A stretch of DNA of 64,000 nucleotides from Clostridium sp. OM02-18AC (GTDB taxonomy: Bacteria > Bacillota > Clostridia > Lachnospirales > Lachnospiraceae): positions 253,725 to 317,724 of the forward strand of contig NZ_QULW01000001.1 of assembly GCF_003481825.1 (NCBI RefSeq), read 5' to 3'. Of this stretch, positions 47,727 to 56,689 are shown one piece after another (within the stretch, counting starts at the first letter, position 1; each line of letters begins with the position of its first letter). Made by a program: the position numbers and the translations under genes. The notes below the pieces were generated by a model. That model was not told the origin of the DNA and made no database searches. It saw only the letters and a list, made by a program, of their open reading frames with translations.

Positions 47727-48809
47727 ATGGAAGAAAATAATCAGAATAGGAATGCGGGGCAGGATTCGCAGACCCCGCACAAGCGCCGTGTCCGCTATAA
47801 GGGCACCCATCCGAGAAGATTTGAGGAAAAATACAAAGAGCTGAACCCGGAAAAATACGCAGATACCATCGAGCACGTTATTCAGAAGGGCGGAACACCG
47901 GCGGGAATGCACATCTCCATTATGGTGAAAGAGATTTTGGATTTCCTGCAGATCAAGCCGGGCCAGAAGGGCCTCGACGCAACGCTTGGCTACGGTGGTC
48001 ATACCCGTGCCATGTTAGAGCAGCTTCATGGCGAAGGCCATATTTACGGCCTGGACGTAGACCCGATCGAGTCTGTGAAGACGAAAAAACGTTTGGAGGA
48101 TCTTGGTTTTGGCGAGAATATTATGACGGTGCGCCAGATGAACTTTGCTGACATTGACCAGATTGCAAAAGAAGTTGGACCGTTCGATTTCATTCTCGCT
48201 GATCTTGGCGTTTCCTCGATGCAGATCGACAACCCGGAGCGTGGCTTTTCCTATAAATTCGACGGACCGCTGGATCTGCGCTTAAACCCGCAGGCTGGGA
48301 TCTCTGCGGCAGAGCGGTTAAAAGAAGTTGACCGGGAAGAACTGGCTGGCATGCTGCTGGAAAACTCCGATGAGCCGTATGCGGAAGAAATCGCACGCTG
48401 CATCACCGGAGCTATCCGCAAAGGGGAAAAGGTGGACACGACCACGAAGGTGCGGGAGCTTATTGAACAGGCGCTTTCCTTTATCCCGGAAAAAGAACGG
48501 AAGGAAGCCGTGAAGAAAGCCTGCGCCAGAACCTTCCAGGCCCTGCGCATCGATGTAAACAGCGAGTTTGAGGTGCTTTACGCATTCCTCGACAAGCTGC
48601 CGCATGTGCTGGCACCAGGCGGTCGCGTGGCGATTCTGACCTTCCATTCCGGCGAGGACCGCATGGTAAAGAAATCGTTTAAGCAGTACCAGAAGGCTGG
48701 ACTGTACTCCGAAATCGCGGAAGATGTCATCCGGCCGTCCGCAGAAGAATGCGTCCGCAACAGCAGAGCAAGATCCACGAAGCTGCGGTGGGCAGTGAAA
48801 GCAGATTAA
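47727..48809 (+). CDS. RsmH-like 16S rRNA methyltransferase, extended paralog
   Basis: The 360-residue protein belongs to the RsmH/MraW family, which N4-methylates C1402 of 16S rRNA using SAM. It has HISIMVKEILDFLQIKPGQKGLDATLGYGGHTRAML (residues 60-96) with the family's GxGGHS site as GGHT, then LGVSSMQIDNPERGFSYKFDGPLDLR and AILTFHSGEDRMVKKSF, with an N-terminal basic extension of about 58 residues that is not in standard RsmH. Normal rsmH lies in the dcw cluster; here it follows tyrS by 2 bases with no mraZ or ftsL near, so it is probably a paralog with possibly different target. Confidence 0.85.
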   Translation: MEENNQNRNAGQDSQTPHKRRVRYKGTHPRRFEEKYKELNPEKYADTIEHVIQKGGTPAGMHISIMVKEILDFLQIKPGQKGLDATLGYGGHTRAMLEQLHGEGHIYGLDVDPIESVKTKKRLEDLGFGENIMTVRQMNFADIDQIAKEVGPFDFILADLGVSSMQIDNPERGFSYKFDGPLDLRLNPQAGISAAERLKEVDREELAGMLLENSDEPYAEEIARCITGAIRKGEKVDTTTKVRELIEQALSFIPEKERKEAVKKACARTFQALRIDVNSEFEVLYAFLDKLPHVLAPGGRVAILTFHSGEDRMVKKSFKQYQKAGLYSEIAEDVIRPSAEECVRNSRARSTKLRWAVKAD

Positions 48810-48827
48810 CAATTTAAGTATATGACA

Positions 48828-48870
48828 AGGGCCGTGTGAGTTGCCTTTTGGCAACGCACACGGCCCTATT
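48828..48870. terminator. Bidirectional terminator between rsmH-like gene and DUF362 gene
   Basis: AGGGCCGTGTG (48828-48838) / CACACGGCCCT (48857-48867), 11 bp perfect, with a nested TTGCC/GGCAA in the loop. It ends convergent transcripts. Confidence 0.8.
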
Positions 48871-48886
48871 AAAGTTAATCAAATTG

Positions 48887-50017
48887 TTACATTTTGATCA
48901 ATTCATAATCCCGGCTTCCCAGCCCGATCTTCTCAGCATGCTCCAGGCAGGACTTCCACTCGGACTCCGGTGTGGAGTTGGTGAAATGGTCGTGGTGGTC
49001 ATGGAAATTTGGATCTGCGAGATGCTTTGCCAGCTGGCTTCCCGGCATCGGCTGTGCAGCCATGCAGGCATCGACGCAGGCCTGATCCAGGGCCAGCGGG
49101 TCGAAAGAAGCAAACATACCGATGTTTGGCAGGATCGGAACATCGTTTTCGCCGTGGCAGTCACAGTTTGGGGAGACATCCACGATCAGGGAAATATGGA
49201 AGTTCGGTCTGCCATCCACAACCGCCTTGGTGTACTCTGCCATGCGGCAGTTTAACAGCTCATTCGCATTGTTGTTGTCGAAGATAATCGCGTCAAAGTT
49301 GCAGGCACCCAGACAGCGGCCGCAGCCCACGCAGTTATCCTGATTGACATGCATCTTTTTCGTGGATTCATCGAATACCAGACCGCCGTTGGCGCATTCT
49401 TTCTGACAGCGGCGGCAGCCACGGCACAGGCTCTCCTCAATGTGCGGTTTTCCGCTGCAGTGCTGCTCGGTCTTCCCGGCACGGGAACCGCAGCCCATAC
49501 CGATATTTTTGATCGTGCCGCCAAAGCCGGTCATCTCATGACCCTTGAAGTGCGTCAGGCTGATAAAAACATCAGCATCCATGATGGCACGTCCAATCTT
49601 GGCAGCCTTCACATACTCACCGCCCTGAACCGGAACCTCGATATCGTCCGTACCCTTTAAGCCGTCACCAATGATGACCGGGCAGCCGACGGAAAGCGGG
49701 GTAAAGCCATTCTCCCAGGCACATTCCAGATGCTCCAGGGCATTTTTTCTGCTTCCCGGGTACATGGTGTTGCAGTCGGTCAGGAAAGGCTTGCCGCCAA
49801 GTTCTTTTACGACATCAGCGACTGCTTTGGCGTAATTCGGACGAAGATAGCTGATGTTTCCAAGCTCTCCAAAATGCATTTTGATGGCAACAAACTTCCC
49901 ATCCATGTCAAGGTCGGCAATGCCGGCTTTTTTAATGAGCTTTTTTAATTTGGTCGGAAGGCTGTCGCCGAAGGCAATGGTATGAAAATCGGTAAAATAT
50001 ACTTTGGATTTTTCCAT
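48887..50017 (-). CDS. DUF362 domain 4Fe-4S protein
   Basis: The 376-residue protein combines a DUF362 domain (residues about 20-190 and the C-terminal part, with KPFLTDCNTMYPGSR, KGHEMTGFGGTIKNIGMG) and two 4Fe-4S ferredoxin motifs, CRGCRRCQKECANGG and CVGCGRCLGACNFDAI, in the middle. It is a likely soluble electron-transfer or iron-sulfur protein of anaerobes; the reaction is unknown. The start at 50017 (MEKSKVYF) is chosen over in-frame upstream Met because AGGAGG precedes it 11 bases away and the family begins with a short strand. Confidence 0.9.
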   Translation of the reverse strand: MEKSKVYFTDFHTIAFGDSLPTKLKKLIKKAGIADLDMDGKFVAIKMHFGELGNISYLRPNYAKAVADVVKELGGKPFLTDCNTMYPGSRKNALEHLECAWENGFTPLSVGCPVIIGDGLKGTDDIEVPVQGGEYVKAAKIGRAIMDADVFISLTHFKGHEMTGFGGTIKNIGMGCGSRAGKTEQHCSGKPHIEESLCRGCRRCQKECANGGLVFDESTKKMHVNQDNCVGCGRCLGACNFDAIIFDNNNANELLNCRMAEYTKAVVDGRPNFHISLIVDVSPNCDCHGENDVPILPNIGMFASFDPLALDQACVDACMAAQPMPGSQLAKHLADPNFHDHHDHFTNSTPESEWKSCLEHAEKIGLGSRDYELIKM

Positions 50018-50257
50018 GGTTATGTATTCCTCCTGAAGGTAAGTTTTGATCGCATGCATCGTGGCTGCTGTTTGCAGATTTCTGAAACATATTTTATTAT
50101 AGCTGCAAAAAAATATCAATAAGAGAAAACTATTCATTGATTTTTTTGTTACTGAAGTGAAAAGCTTATTTCCACTTTGAAAGGGACAAAGTAGATGTTA
50201 GTCTTTCCCTTATTTCCACTTACACTATAGTTGTATTTAGTCTTACACTTTATATAC

Positions 50258-50335
50258 CTGACAGCCATTGCCCAGACTATCGGCAAAGACAAGTCTACTG
50301 TTGGCAAAGAAATAAAGCTGCACCGTTCACTTACA
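50258..50335 (+). pseudogene. IS30-family transposase remnant (HTH start)
   Basis: About 26 codons read LTAIAQTIGKDKSTVGKEIKLHR, the helix-turn-helix opening of IS30-type transposases (T-x-I-A-x-x-I-G-K-D-x-x-T-V-G-K-E-I). Nothing else of the element is left. Confidence 0.55.
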
Positions 50336-50352
50336 CACAAATGTAAGATCTG

Positions 50353-50535
50353 GTGCTGGAACGCTATCCATCGGAGAAATGGCAGTGCAAGAAGATGGAA
50401 TGCCTGATTGCTCTGAAGCAATACCGGAATGCCATGACTTATTACGAAACCATAGCGTGGGAATCTGGGCGAAGCTGCAGCGCGTTTCTGTCTGAGAAGC
50501 TGAAGACACACTTATCAGTTTGGAGAACGCGATAA
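50353..50535 (+). pseudogene. Fragment of a BTAD-like transcription activator
   Basis: About 60 codons (LERYPSEKWQCKKMECLIALKQYRNAMTYYETI) resemble the helical repeat of bacterial transcriptional activator (BTAD) domains. The end is lost and it runs into the next remnant. The assignment is from pattern only. Confidence 0.4.
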
Positions 50536-50775
50536 AAACCAGTTTATAAAAGACGGCGTATTGGATATGAAACGGGTCCAGGAAAAATTCATGGTTCATT
50601 TTCATGATATTTATGGAAAAGATTCAGACAAATTTGTAGAAGAGAATGGTCGACGTCTGTTTTGCTGTATTTGAAACCAATCATCAATGGAACTGGAAAT
50701 TATTATATTGAGGCACAGACCAGAGATCAGACACGGACGGATGTCATTGTGGATTATTTGGGAAGACAGTAGGTC
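50536..50775 (+). pseudogene. Fragment of a DUF1703-type AAA-ATPase/PDDEXK protein
   Basis: About 75 codons end with GRRLF..LLYLKPIINGTGNYYIEAQTR and QTRTDVIVDYLGRQ, the C-terminal nuclease-like stretch of the gut-common AAA-ATPase/PD-(D/E)XK (DUF1703) family. A missing base near 50665 shifts the frame. Broken. Confidence 0.65.
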
Positions 50776-50847
50776 ATAAGTTGCTTGTCACGTTTGCGTA
50801 AATAGGAACGGTAATAAATCCTTAAGAGAAACGTCTGCAATAATCAA

Positions 50848-50876
50848 TGGCAATTAAGAAATTTATCTGCTATACT
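50848..50876 (+). promoter_or_regulatory. Promoter of the secreted-protein gene
   Basis: TGGCAA (50848-50853), 17 bases, TATACT (50871-50876), a weak -35. Confidence 0.45.
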
Positions 50877-50977
50877 GTGCGTGTGAAAAGGAAACAGAAG
50901 TATTTTGTAACCGAAAACGATGCAGCGGATGAAAATAACACCGCTGAACCATGATTACAGATAAGGAGATAGATCTT

Positions 50978-51646
50978 ATGAAAAAGAAAAACAATGCAAT
51001 TACAGCTATTGGTATGGCAGCTCTTATGACAGCAGCAGGTGTTCTGACTGCCATGGCAGCCCAGTCCCCGACCATTGTAGCCGGAAGTGGTATGAGCCAG
51101 AATGAAGCAGCAGGACCGGGAACAGTTGGTGAAAATGCAGCAGCTGAGGAGCAGGCACCAATCTGGGGCACCATCATCAGCGTGGATGGCAGCAGCATCG
51201 ATCTGGACTGCCCGGCAGGCAATGTGTTTGAGGGGGAAGTCATTGTAAATATTTCCGATGATACACTGGTTTTGGATGGTGAAAACGGTTATCCAGTGGA
51301 ATTAAAGGATCTTCAGGCCGGAGAGACGGTGTATGCCTACATCGGCCCGGCTATGGCCATGAGCCTTCCACCGCAGGCAACCGGCGAGGTTGTCATCGGT
51401 AAGATCCCGGCAGACGCGAAGGCACCGGAGTACATTACGGTAAAATCCATGACTGCAAATGCAGACGGAAGCTGGAGTCTGGTTTCCACGGCCGGAACCG
51501 AGTATGCAGTTTCTGCTGACTGCCGCATTCTGCCGTATCTGACCAGACAGATCGTTTCCCTGGAAGATGTGGAGCAGGGCAGCAACCTGCTGGTATGGAG
51601 CGATAGCGAGAACCAGGCACAGAAACTGGTGCTGTTTGCGAGATAG
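50978..51646 (+). CDS. Secreted protein of unknown function, 222 aa
   Basis: It has a signal peptide (KKKNNAITAIGMAALMTAAGVLTAMA) with a likely AMA-A cleavage near residue 27. A low-complexity Gly/Ala/Glu spacer follows, then two beta-rich halves of about 80 residues (about 60-140 and 145-222) containing WGTIISVDGSSIDLDCP and ITVKSMTANADGSWSLVS. Similar compact beta domains occur in surface proteins of Clostridia. ATG50978 has AAGGAG 9 bases upstream. It has its own promoter and terminator (51774-51813). Confidence 0.7.
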   Translation: MKKKNNAITAIGMAALMTAAGVLTAMAAQSPTIVAGSGMSQNEAAGPGTVGENAAAEEQAPIWGTIISVDGSSIDLDCPAGNVFEGEVIVNISDDTLVLDGENGYPVELKDLQAGETVYAYIGPAMAMSLPPQATGEVVIGKIPADAKAPEYITVKSMTANADGSWSLVSTAGTEYAVSADCRILPYLTRQIVSLEDVEQGSNLLVWSDSENQAQKLVLFAR

Positions 51647-51773
51647 TATGATACAAGGATTATAGTAGCATGCAGTGCGAAACAATCCGGTATCATAGAA
51701 GTTAGATTTTTGCTCGTGACTGTGAAGATACGGAACCGTTACAAAGTTAGAAGAACGAGACAGTGAAAAAAGC

Positions 51774-51813
51774 AGTCCTGCCCGCACAAAACGATGTGGC
51801 AGGGCTTGCTTTT
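51774..51813 (+). terminator. Terminator between the secreted protein and the lipoprotein
   Basis: AGTCCTGCC (51774-51782) / GGCAGGGCT (51798-51806), one G-U pair, then TGCTTTTA. Confidence 0.7.
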
Positions 51814-51863
51814 ATTGCATTGCTTATCGAGGAGGCGCCGGTGATTACGGGGAGGGAAAGAAT

Positions 51864-53540
51864 ATGAAAAAAAAGAAATACGAAGTGTTAAAATATACGG
51901 CCGCTGCACTTGTGATCGCAGCAGCAGGTTTTACCGGCGGCTGTGCAAAGAAAGCAATCAGCACAGAACGGATTTCCGGGGCAGAAAATGTCTCACAGCA
52001 GGAAATTACCATAGCGGATTCGGAAACGGAAACTTCTGATACTGGCGCAGACGCATCAGTAACGGAAGATTCGGATTCCCTGGGCAATCATTCGGGTGTG
52101 CTGCCGTTGGAGATTACCACGGAATACAACAATGACTGGGAGGATAACAAGGCACTGCTTTCCGTAAAAACATCTCAGGTACATCTTCTGGAGGAAGGGC
52201 ATGAAGCATTGGAGAAAGCCATAGATGCCCTGAACCAGAAAAATCTGGATGATCAGAATACCTTTTTTCAGGAAAATCAGGAGGATGCCAGACAAAGCTA
52301 TCAGGATAGTCCGGAAATGTTTCAGGACAGTGCCTGGGAGTCCGAGGTGAGCGTGACAGCGCTCCGGACCGATGAAACGGTACTGAGTCTGCAGCAGACG
52401 GAATACAGCTGGCTCGGCGGCGCGCATCCGAATACCTATTATAAGGGGATTTGTTTTGATACGAAAACCGGAAAAGAGTTGTCACTGCAGGATATTGCAG
52501 CAGATTACGACGGCGTTTACGATAGTGTCTGTCAGAAGCTGAAAGAGGAAAACGATCCTGACATGTTTTTTGAGGGCTACGAGGATACCGTGAAAGCCAT
52601 GTTTTACGGCAAAGATCCGGATTACGGCAGTGTGCAGTGGTTTTTGATGAATGACCGGGTAGTGGTCCTGTTTAACCAGTACGATATCGCACCTTATGCG
52701 GCAGGTCCGATCCGCGTGGAGATTCCGTTTGCAGAACGTGCGGACCTGTTTGAGAAGCAGTATGAGACATCGAAAACATCTTATGTCATGCAGATTCAGG
52801 AGTACGAGACGCTGGAAGCTGATGGAAACGGAGATGGAAAGAAAGAGGAGATCTCCTACACCGTGGACCGTGATGAATACGGGATTGGCGGTGCTATTAC
52901 CGTAACCTGCGACAGTACCTCTCTCAACACAGAAAAGCTGATCGAGCAGGATTACGGCGCTTCTGGCGGTTATTCCTCCGAGGGTTACCTGATCCACACT
53001 GAGGATGGAAAAACATATCTGTATCTGCAGCATCAGAGTGACAACGATGCCCATTACATCAACGTGTTTGATTTGAGCAAAGGGACACCAGCTTTTGTGG
53101 GTTCCTTAGACAGCAGCTGGTCAGGTTCTCCGATCACCGATCCGGAATGCTTCCCATTGTGGGACCGCATGGATGTGCTCGGAACTTACAGCGCGTATCG
53201 GATCTACCATATCGGAGAGGGTGGACTTCCAAAGACCGATGAGACTGTGTACCGTCTTGGAAATATGTATAAGGAATATCCGGTTACGCTGGTATCGACA
53301 CGGGAACTGGATGTGACGGTTGGAACGGGGACTTTGGCGGACTCCTGGAAGCAGGAAACACTGCCGTCCGGAACGTCTTACACGATCACCGCTACCGATG
53401 GCGAGAGCTTTGTGGAAGCACAGCTTACGGACGGACGCATCTGCCGGATCCCGGTTACGAAAGCAGCAGACGACTGGGAGTGGAAGATCAACGGAGTCAG
53501 CGAAAATGACTGTTTTGAGATGGTACCGTATGTAGGATGA
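51864..53540 (+). CDS. DUF3298/RsiV-like lipoprotein
   Basis: The 558-residue lipoprotein has lipobox FTGGC with Cys27. Residues 30-75 are disordered (Glu/Thr/Ser-rich). A DUF4163/DUF3298-type domain (about 90-300) follows, with WLGGAHPNTYYKGICFDTKTGKELSLQDI as its hallmark; the C-terminal half is a beta-rich extension not in RsiV. RsiV-type domains bind lysozyme or other surface ligands. AGGAGG and GGGAGGG lie before the start. It overlaps the next gene's frame by 4 bases. Confidence 0.85.
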   Translation: MKKKKYEVLKYTAAALVIAAAGFTGGCAKKAISTERISGAENVSQQEITIADSETETSDTGADASVTEDSDSLGNHSGVLPLEITTEYNNDWEDNKALLSVKTSQVHLLEEGHEALEKAIDALNQKNLDDQNTFFQENQEDARQSYQDSPEMFQDSAWESEVSVTALRTDETVLSLQQTEYSWLGGAHPNTYYKGICFDTKTGKELSLQDIAADYDGVYDSVCQKLKEENDPDMFFEGYEDTVKAMFYGKDPDYGSVQWFLMNDRVVVLFNQYDIAPYAAGPIRVEIPFAERADLFEKQYETSKTSYVMQIQEYETLEADGNGDGKKEEISYTVDRDEYGIGGAITVTCDSTSLNTEKLIEQDYGASGGYSSEGYLIHTEDGKTYLYLQHQSDNDAHYINVFDLSKGTPAFVGSLDSSWSGSPITDPECFPLWDRMDVLGTYSAYRIYHIGEGGLPKTDETVYRLGNMYKEYPVTLVSTRELDVTVGTGTLADSWKQETLPSGTSYTITATDGESFVEAQLTDGRICRIPVTKAADDWEWKINGVSENDCFEMVPYVG

Positions 53541-53572
53541 TGGAAAGACCAAACAAGGAAGGATTTGCGCAA

Positions 53573-54388
53573 ATGAAAATAAGAGGTGATTTTCACACAC
53601 ACACAACGTACTGCGACGGAAAGAGTACACCCCGTGAGATGGTGGAGGCGGCTTACCGCATGGGGCTTACCGATTTTGGAATATCCGGCCATGCAGATTA
53701 TTCGATGTATGAGCCGGGCTTTGGCATGTCTGATGCGATTCTGGCATCTTATAGGCAGGAGCTGCAGAAACTCAAAGAGGAATATGCCGGGAAACTGAAT
53801 CTGTATATCGGCATTGAACTGGATGTGCTGGGACCGCGCCAGCAGGCGGATTATGCCATTGGTTCCACCCACAGTGTATTAAAAAACGGGCAGCTTGTAT
53901 GTGTGGACGATACGGAGGAAAAGCTGGTACAGGGCGTGGAAACACTCTGGAACGGTGACTGGTACGCGTTTGCGAAGGATTATTATGAGCTGGAGGGAAC
54001 CGTATACGATCGTCTGAAGTGTGACTGGGTGGGACATTTTGACCTGCTTACGAAGTTTAATGAAGGATATAAGCATTTTGATGAGACGAAGGATGCGTAT
54101 CTGGAACCGGCACTTGCAGCGATGAAAAAGCTTCACGGGCAGGGACTCCCGTTTGAGATCAATACCGGTGCCATGTCACGCGGTTACCGGACAGTTCCGT
54201 ATCCGAACCGGATCTTATTGAAAGAGCTCCATGCCATGGGCGGCCGGATCATGATCAATTCCGACAGCCACAGTGCCAGTACCATTGCCTATGCCTTCGA
54301 CATGGCCGGACAGATTGCCTATGAGTGCGGATTCCGGAAGGTGACGGTGTTAAGTCCGGAGGGATTACGGGAAATTCCATTCAATTAA
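53573..54388 (+). CDS. HisJ-type histidinol-phosphatase (PHP domain)
   Basis: The 271-residue PHP-domain phosphatase has metal-binding motifs DFHTHTTYCDGKSTP (residues 5-18), GISGHADYS, GIELDV, STHSVLK and the C-terminal NSDSHS. The family dephosphorylates histidinol phosphate in histidine synthesis, although no other his gene is adjacent. ATG53573 is preferred because AAGGAAGG lies 10 bases before; ATG53537, overlapping the upstream gene by 4 bases, is an alternative start. A strong terminator follows. Confidence 0.85.
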   Translation: MKIRGDFHTHTTYCDGKSTPREMVEAAYRMGLTDFGISGHADYSMYEPGFGMSDAILASYRQELQKLKEEYAGKLNLYIGIELDVLGPRQQADYAIGSTHSVLKNGQLVCVDDTEEKLVQGVETLWNGDWYAFAKDYYELEGTVYDRLKCDWVGHFDLLTKFNEGYKHFDETKDAYLEPALAAMKKLHGQGLPFEINTGAMSRGYRTVPYPNRILLKELHAMGGRIMINSDSHSASTIAYAFDMAGQIAYECGFRKVTVLSPEGLREIPFN

Positions 54389-54437
54389 AAAGGGGCTGTG
54401 AAAAATGATGATCTCATTTTTCACAGCTCCTTTTCCT
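54388..54437. terminator. Strong bidirectional terminator
   Basis: AGGGGCTGTGAAAAATGA (54391-54408) with TCATTTTTCACAGCTCCT (54414-54431), about 18 bp, loop TGATC, then TTTT on each side. It separates the convergent hisJ-like and gntR genes. Confidence 0.85.
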
Positions 54438-54438
54438 T

Positions 54439-55155
54439 TTATTCAGACCGTTCGTATCGATAGATAAAGTGAGAACCAATATAGTAGGTTTCCGAATACT
54501 CAAAACGGCGTCCGTCAGTCAGATGGCCCGGATGGGAAATTTTCAGAAGCGGGATATCGTCGATTTTCAGCCATTTTTTTTGCTGTGGGGTAGGCAAAAC
54601 CGCACTGATTGTGCGGGAGCCGTCTGTGGGATCAATGTCATAGTGCTGCGAGATATAATTGTAAAGGGAACCCTCCAGCATACGAAGATCAAAGTTAGGA
54701 AACAGGCTGACAGGAAGGTAGGTGTAGTTGAGAGCCATGATCGTGTCGTCTGCGGTACGAATTCTTATAATAGAATGGACCAGCTCATCATCCCCAAGTC
54801 CCAGTTCTCTTGCGGCTTCGGGAATTTCAGCGGCCCGATGGATGGAATAAGACACTAAAATAGAGCCTGGAGCTTTTCCAATCGACCGCATATCATCTGA
54901 AAAGCTTCGGGTAAAGTTGGCTTTTTTTGAAATTTGTATAGAACTTACAAAGGTTCCCCTTCCCGGCATGCGGTTTATATAGCCTTGCGAAGAAAGCAGA
55001 TCCAGGGCTTTTCGGGCAGTCATACGGCTGACCTTGTAGCGCTCGCATAGTTCATTTTCTGTTTCAATCTGATCCCCTGTTTTGAGAGCGCCGCTCTGTA
55101 TCTGATTAAGAATATCCCGTTCTATTTCTTTATATTTCGGTAACTGCTTTCCCAT
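54439..55155 (-). CDS. GntR-family regulator with UTRA domain
   Basis: The 238-residue protein has a GntR winged HTH (residues 10-75: ERDILNQIQSGALKTGDQIETENELCERYKVSRMTARKALDLLSSQGYINRMPGRGTFV), then a UTRA ligand-binding domain (about 95-235) with ending YSETYYIGSHFIYRYER. Such regulators sense sugar phosphates. It sits divergently from a mannose-class PTS operon now 3 kb away because two insertion sequences lie between; it is the likely controller of that operon. Its own ATG at 55155 is only 30 bases from the IS4-like left end, so its native promoter may be lost. Confidence 0.9.
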   Translation of the reverse strand: MGKQLPKYKEIERDILNQIQSGALKTGDQIETENELCERYKVSRMTARKALDLLSSQGYINRMPGRGTFVSSIQISKKANFTRSFSDDMRSIGKAPGSILVSYSIHRAAEIPEAARELGLGDDELVHSIIRIRTADDTIMALNYTYLPVSLFPNFDLRMLEGSLYNYISQHYDIDPTDGSRTISAVLPTPQQKKWLKIDDIPLLKISHPGHLTDGRRFEYSETYYIGSHFIYRYERSE

Positions 55156-55184
55156 AAAATCCTCTCCGATTTAAATATATTTAA

Positions 55185-56634
55185 CTCAAACTTCCCACAC
55201 CATTTGGTGTGTTTAACATTGAAAAATCAATATTTTAACCCATAAAAAAGACATAAACCGCTCGCTAGTGGTATAATTGAGTTGACGAAAAACAATTACA
55301 CAGCAAGGAGATTTATGCCATGTCAAGTATACCACGTAATTCCCAAAACGAAAACAATGTTTTAGATTTTGTCACAAATTTTATCGCGGAGTTTCATATA
55401 GGCAAGCTTTTGTTTAAGAGCAATGCCGGAAAAGAAAAGGGGATTCCGGTAATGGATATCTTTCGCTATCTATTTTGCCTCCTTTTTTCTGACAGAAGCA
55501 TGTATATGCAGCGAAAAACAGGCATATTTAAGGAAGATTTTTCTAAAAATACCGTCTATCGCTTTATAAATAGTCCGAAGACGAACTGGCAAAGGTTTAC
55601 AACACTGCTTTCTGCAAATATCGTCAATGATTTTATGAAGCCACTGACTTCCGAAGACCGCAAGGACGTATTCATTATCGATGATAGCCTGTTTGACCGG
55701 TCACGTTCTAAGAAAACAGAACTTCTTGCAAAAGTCTTTGATCACTGCTCGATGAAATATAAGCGTGGCTATCGTATGCTGACACTTGGTGCAGCTTGGC
55801 TGGTCTGATGGAAATTCCTTTGTTTCAATTAATCATTGCTTTCTCTCAGCTGCAGATGACAAAAATCTTCTGTGCAGAGCTGAATGCTATGATGGACGTT
55901 CCCTTGCCAGGAAACGAAGAAGTCAATCCCGGCGGAAAGCTACTGATGTCATGGTCGAACTGATCCATTCTGTTCAGAAAGCAGGGATTGCTGCAAAATA
56001 CGTTGTTTTTGACAGTTGGTTTTCTTCTCCAAAGACAATCCAGGCTTTAAAAAAGGAAGAAAATCTGGATATCATTGCCATGATCAAGAAAAGCAGCAAG
56101 ATCAAATCTGGATACCAAGATAAAAATCTGAATATCAAGGAAATCTACAGTCGTAATAAAAAGAGGCGTGGACGTTCCAGATATCGGCATATGGGATATT
56201 GAAGTTTTCTTCAAATCCTGCAAATCGTATCTTCATCTGGAGAAAGAATGCAGAAGCACATCTTATGATGCCTTAAATGCTCATATTGCCATCGTTTTTA
56301 CAAGATACATGATGCTGTCTATCGCACAAAGACGTAATACAGATGAGAAAACCATCTGTGAACTATTTTTCTGCCTACTGGATGAATTGGATGATATCAC
56401 ATTCAGCCAATCCATGAGGATTATTATAGATGCCCTAATGGATGCTGTTATGGAATACTTTCATATAACAGAAAGTCAGTTGGAAGAATTTACATCCAAC
56501 TTTATTTGACGACTGCCAAAATATATGCAACAGGCATTATGCTATGCTTAAAATGCCTGTCAGAATGTTAATTTATGAGTTAAAGTATTGATTTTTCAAG
56601 GTGCGAGCCCCATTTTTTATGTGGGAAGTTTGAG
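55185..56634 (+). mobile_element. IS4-family-like insertion sequence, inactive
   Basis: A 1450-bp element with 15-bp terminal inverted repeats, CTCAAACTTCCCACA at 55185 and its complement ending at 56634. A second conserved subterminal block TTGAAAAATCAATA follows inside each end. It contains a transposase gene broken in three. It sits 30 bases before the gntR start. No clear target duplication was found. Confidence 0.8.
55320..56509 (+). pseudogene. IS4-type transposase, multiply broken
   Basis: Three frames together make one transposase. The first (55320-55808) ends ...YRMLTLG before a 10-bp insertion near 55793. The second (55786-56202) resumes at GWSDGNSF and holds the DDE region VVFDSWFSSPKTI. 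The third (56168-56509) resumes with WDIEVFFKSCKSYL, but the stretch between it and the second is deleted. N-terminal phrases FVTNFIAEFHIGKLLFKSNAGKEKGIP, and IDDSLFDR with the first catalytic Asp, mark the IS4 group. It cannot be active. Confidence 0.85.
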
Positions 56635-56679
56635 CTTAATTATTATAATCGAAATGGAGAAAAAGGTCAATGTATATAC

Positions 56680-56689
56680 AAACAAAAGA
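56680..56689. repeat. Target-site duplication of the ISAs1 element, left copy
   Basis: AAACAAAAGA, identical to 57949-57958. Confidence 0.85.

Noticed and set aside
55320..56509. Programmed frameshift in the IS4-type transposase
   Set aside because: The lesions are a 10-bp insertion and a deletion in the catalytic region, so the gene is broken.
55185..56634. Target duplication for the IS4-like element
   Set aside because: The flanks (TTTAA before, CTTAATT after) do not give a convincing repeat of the expected length.
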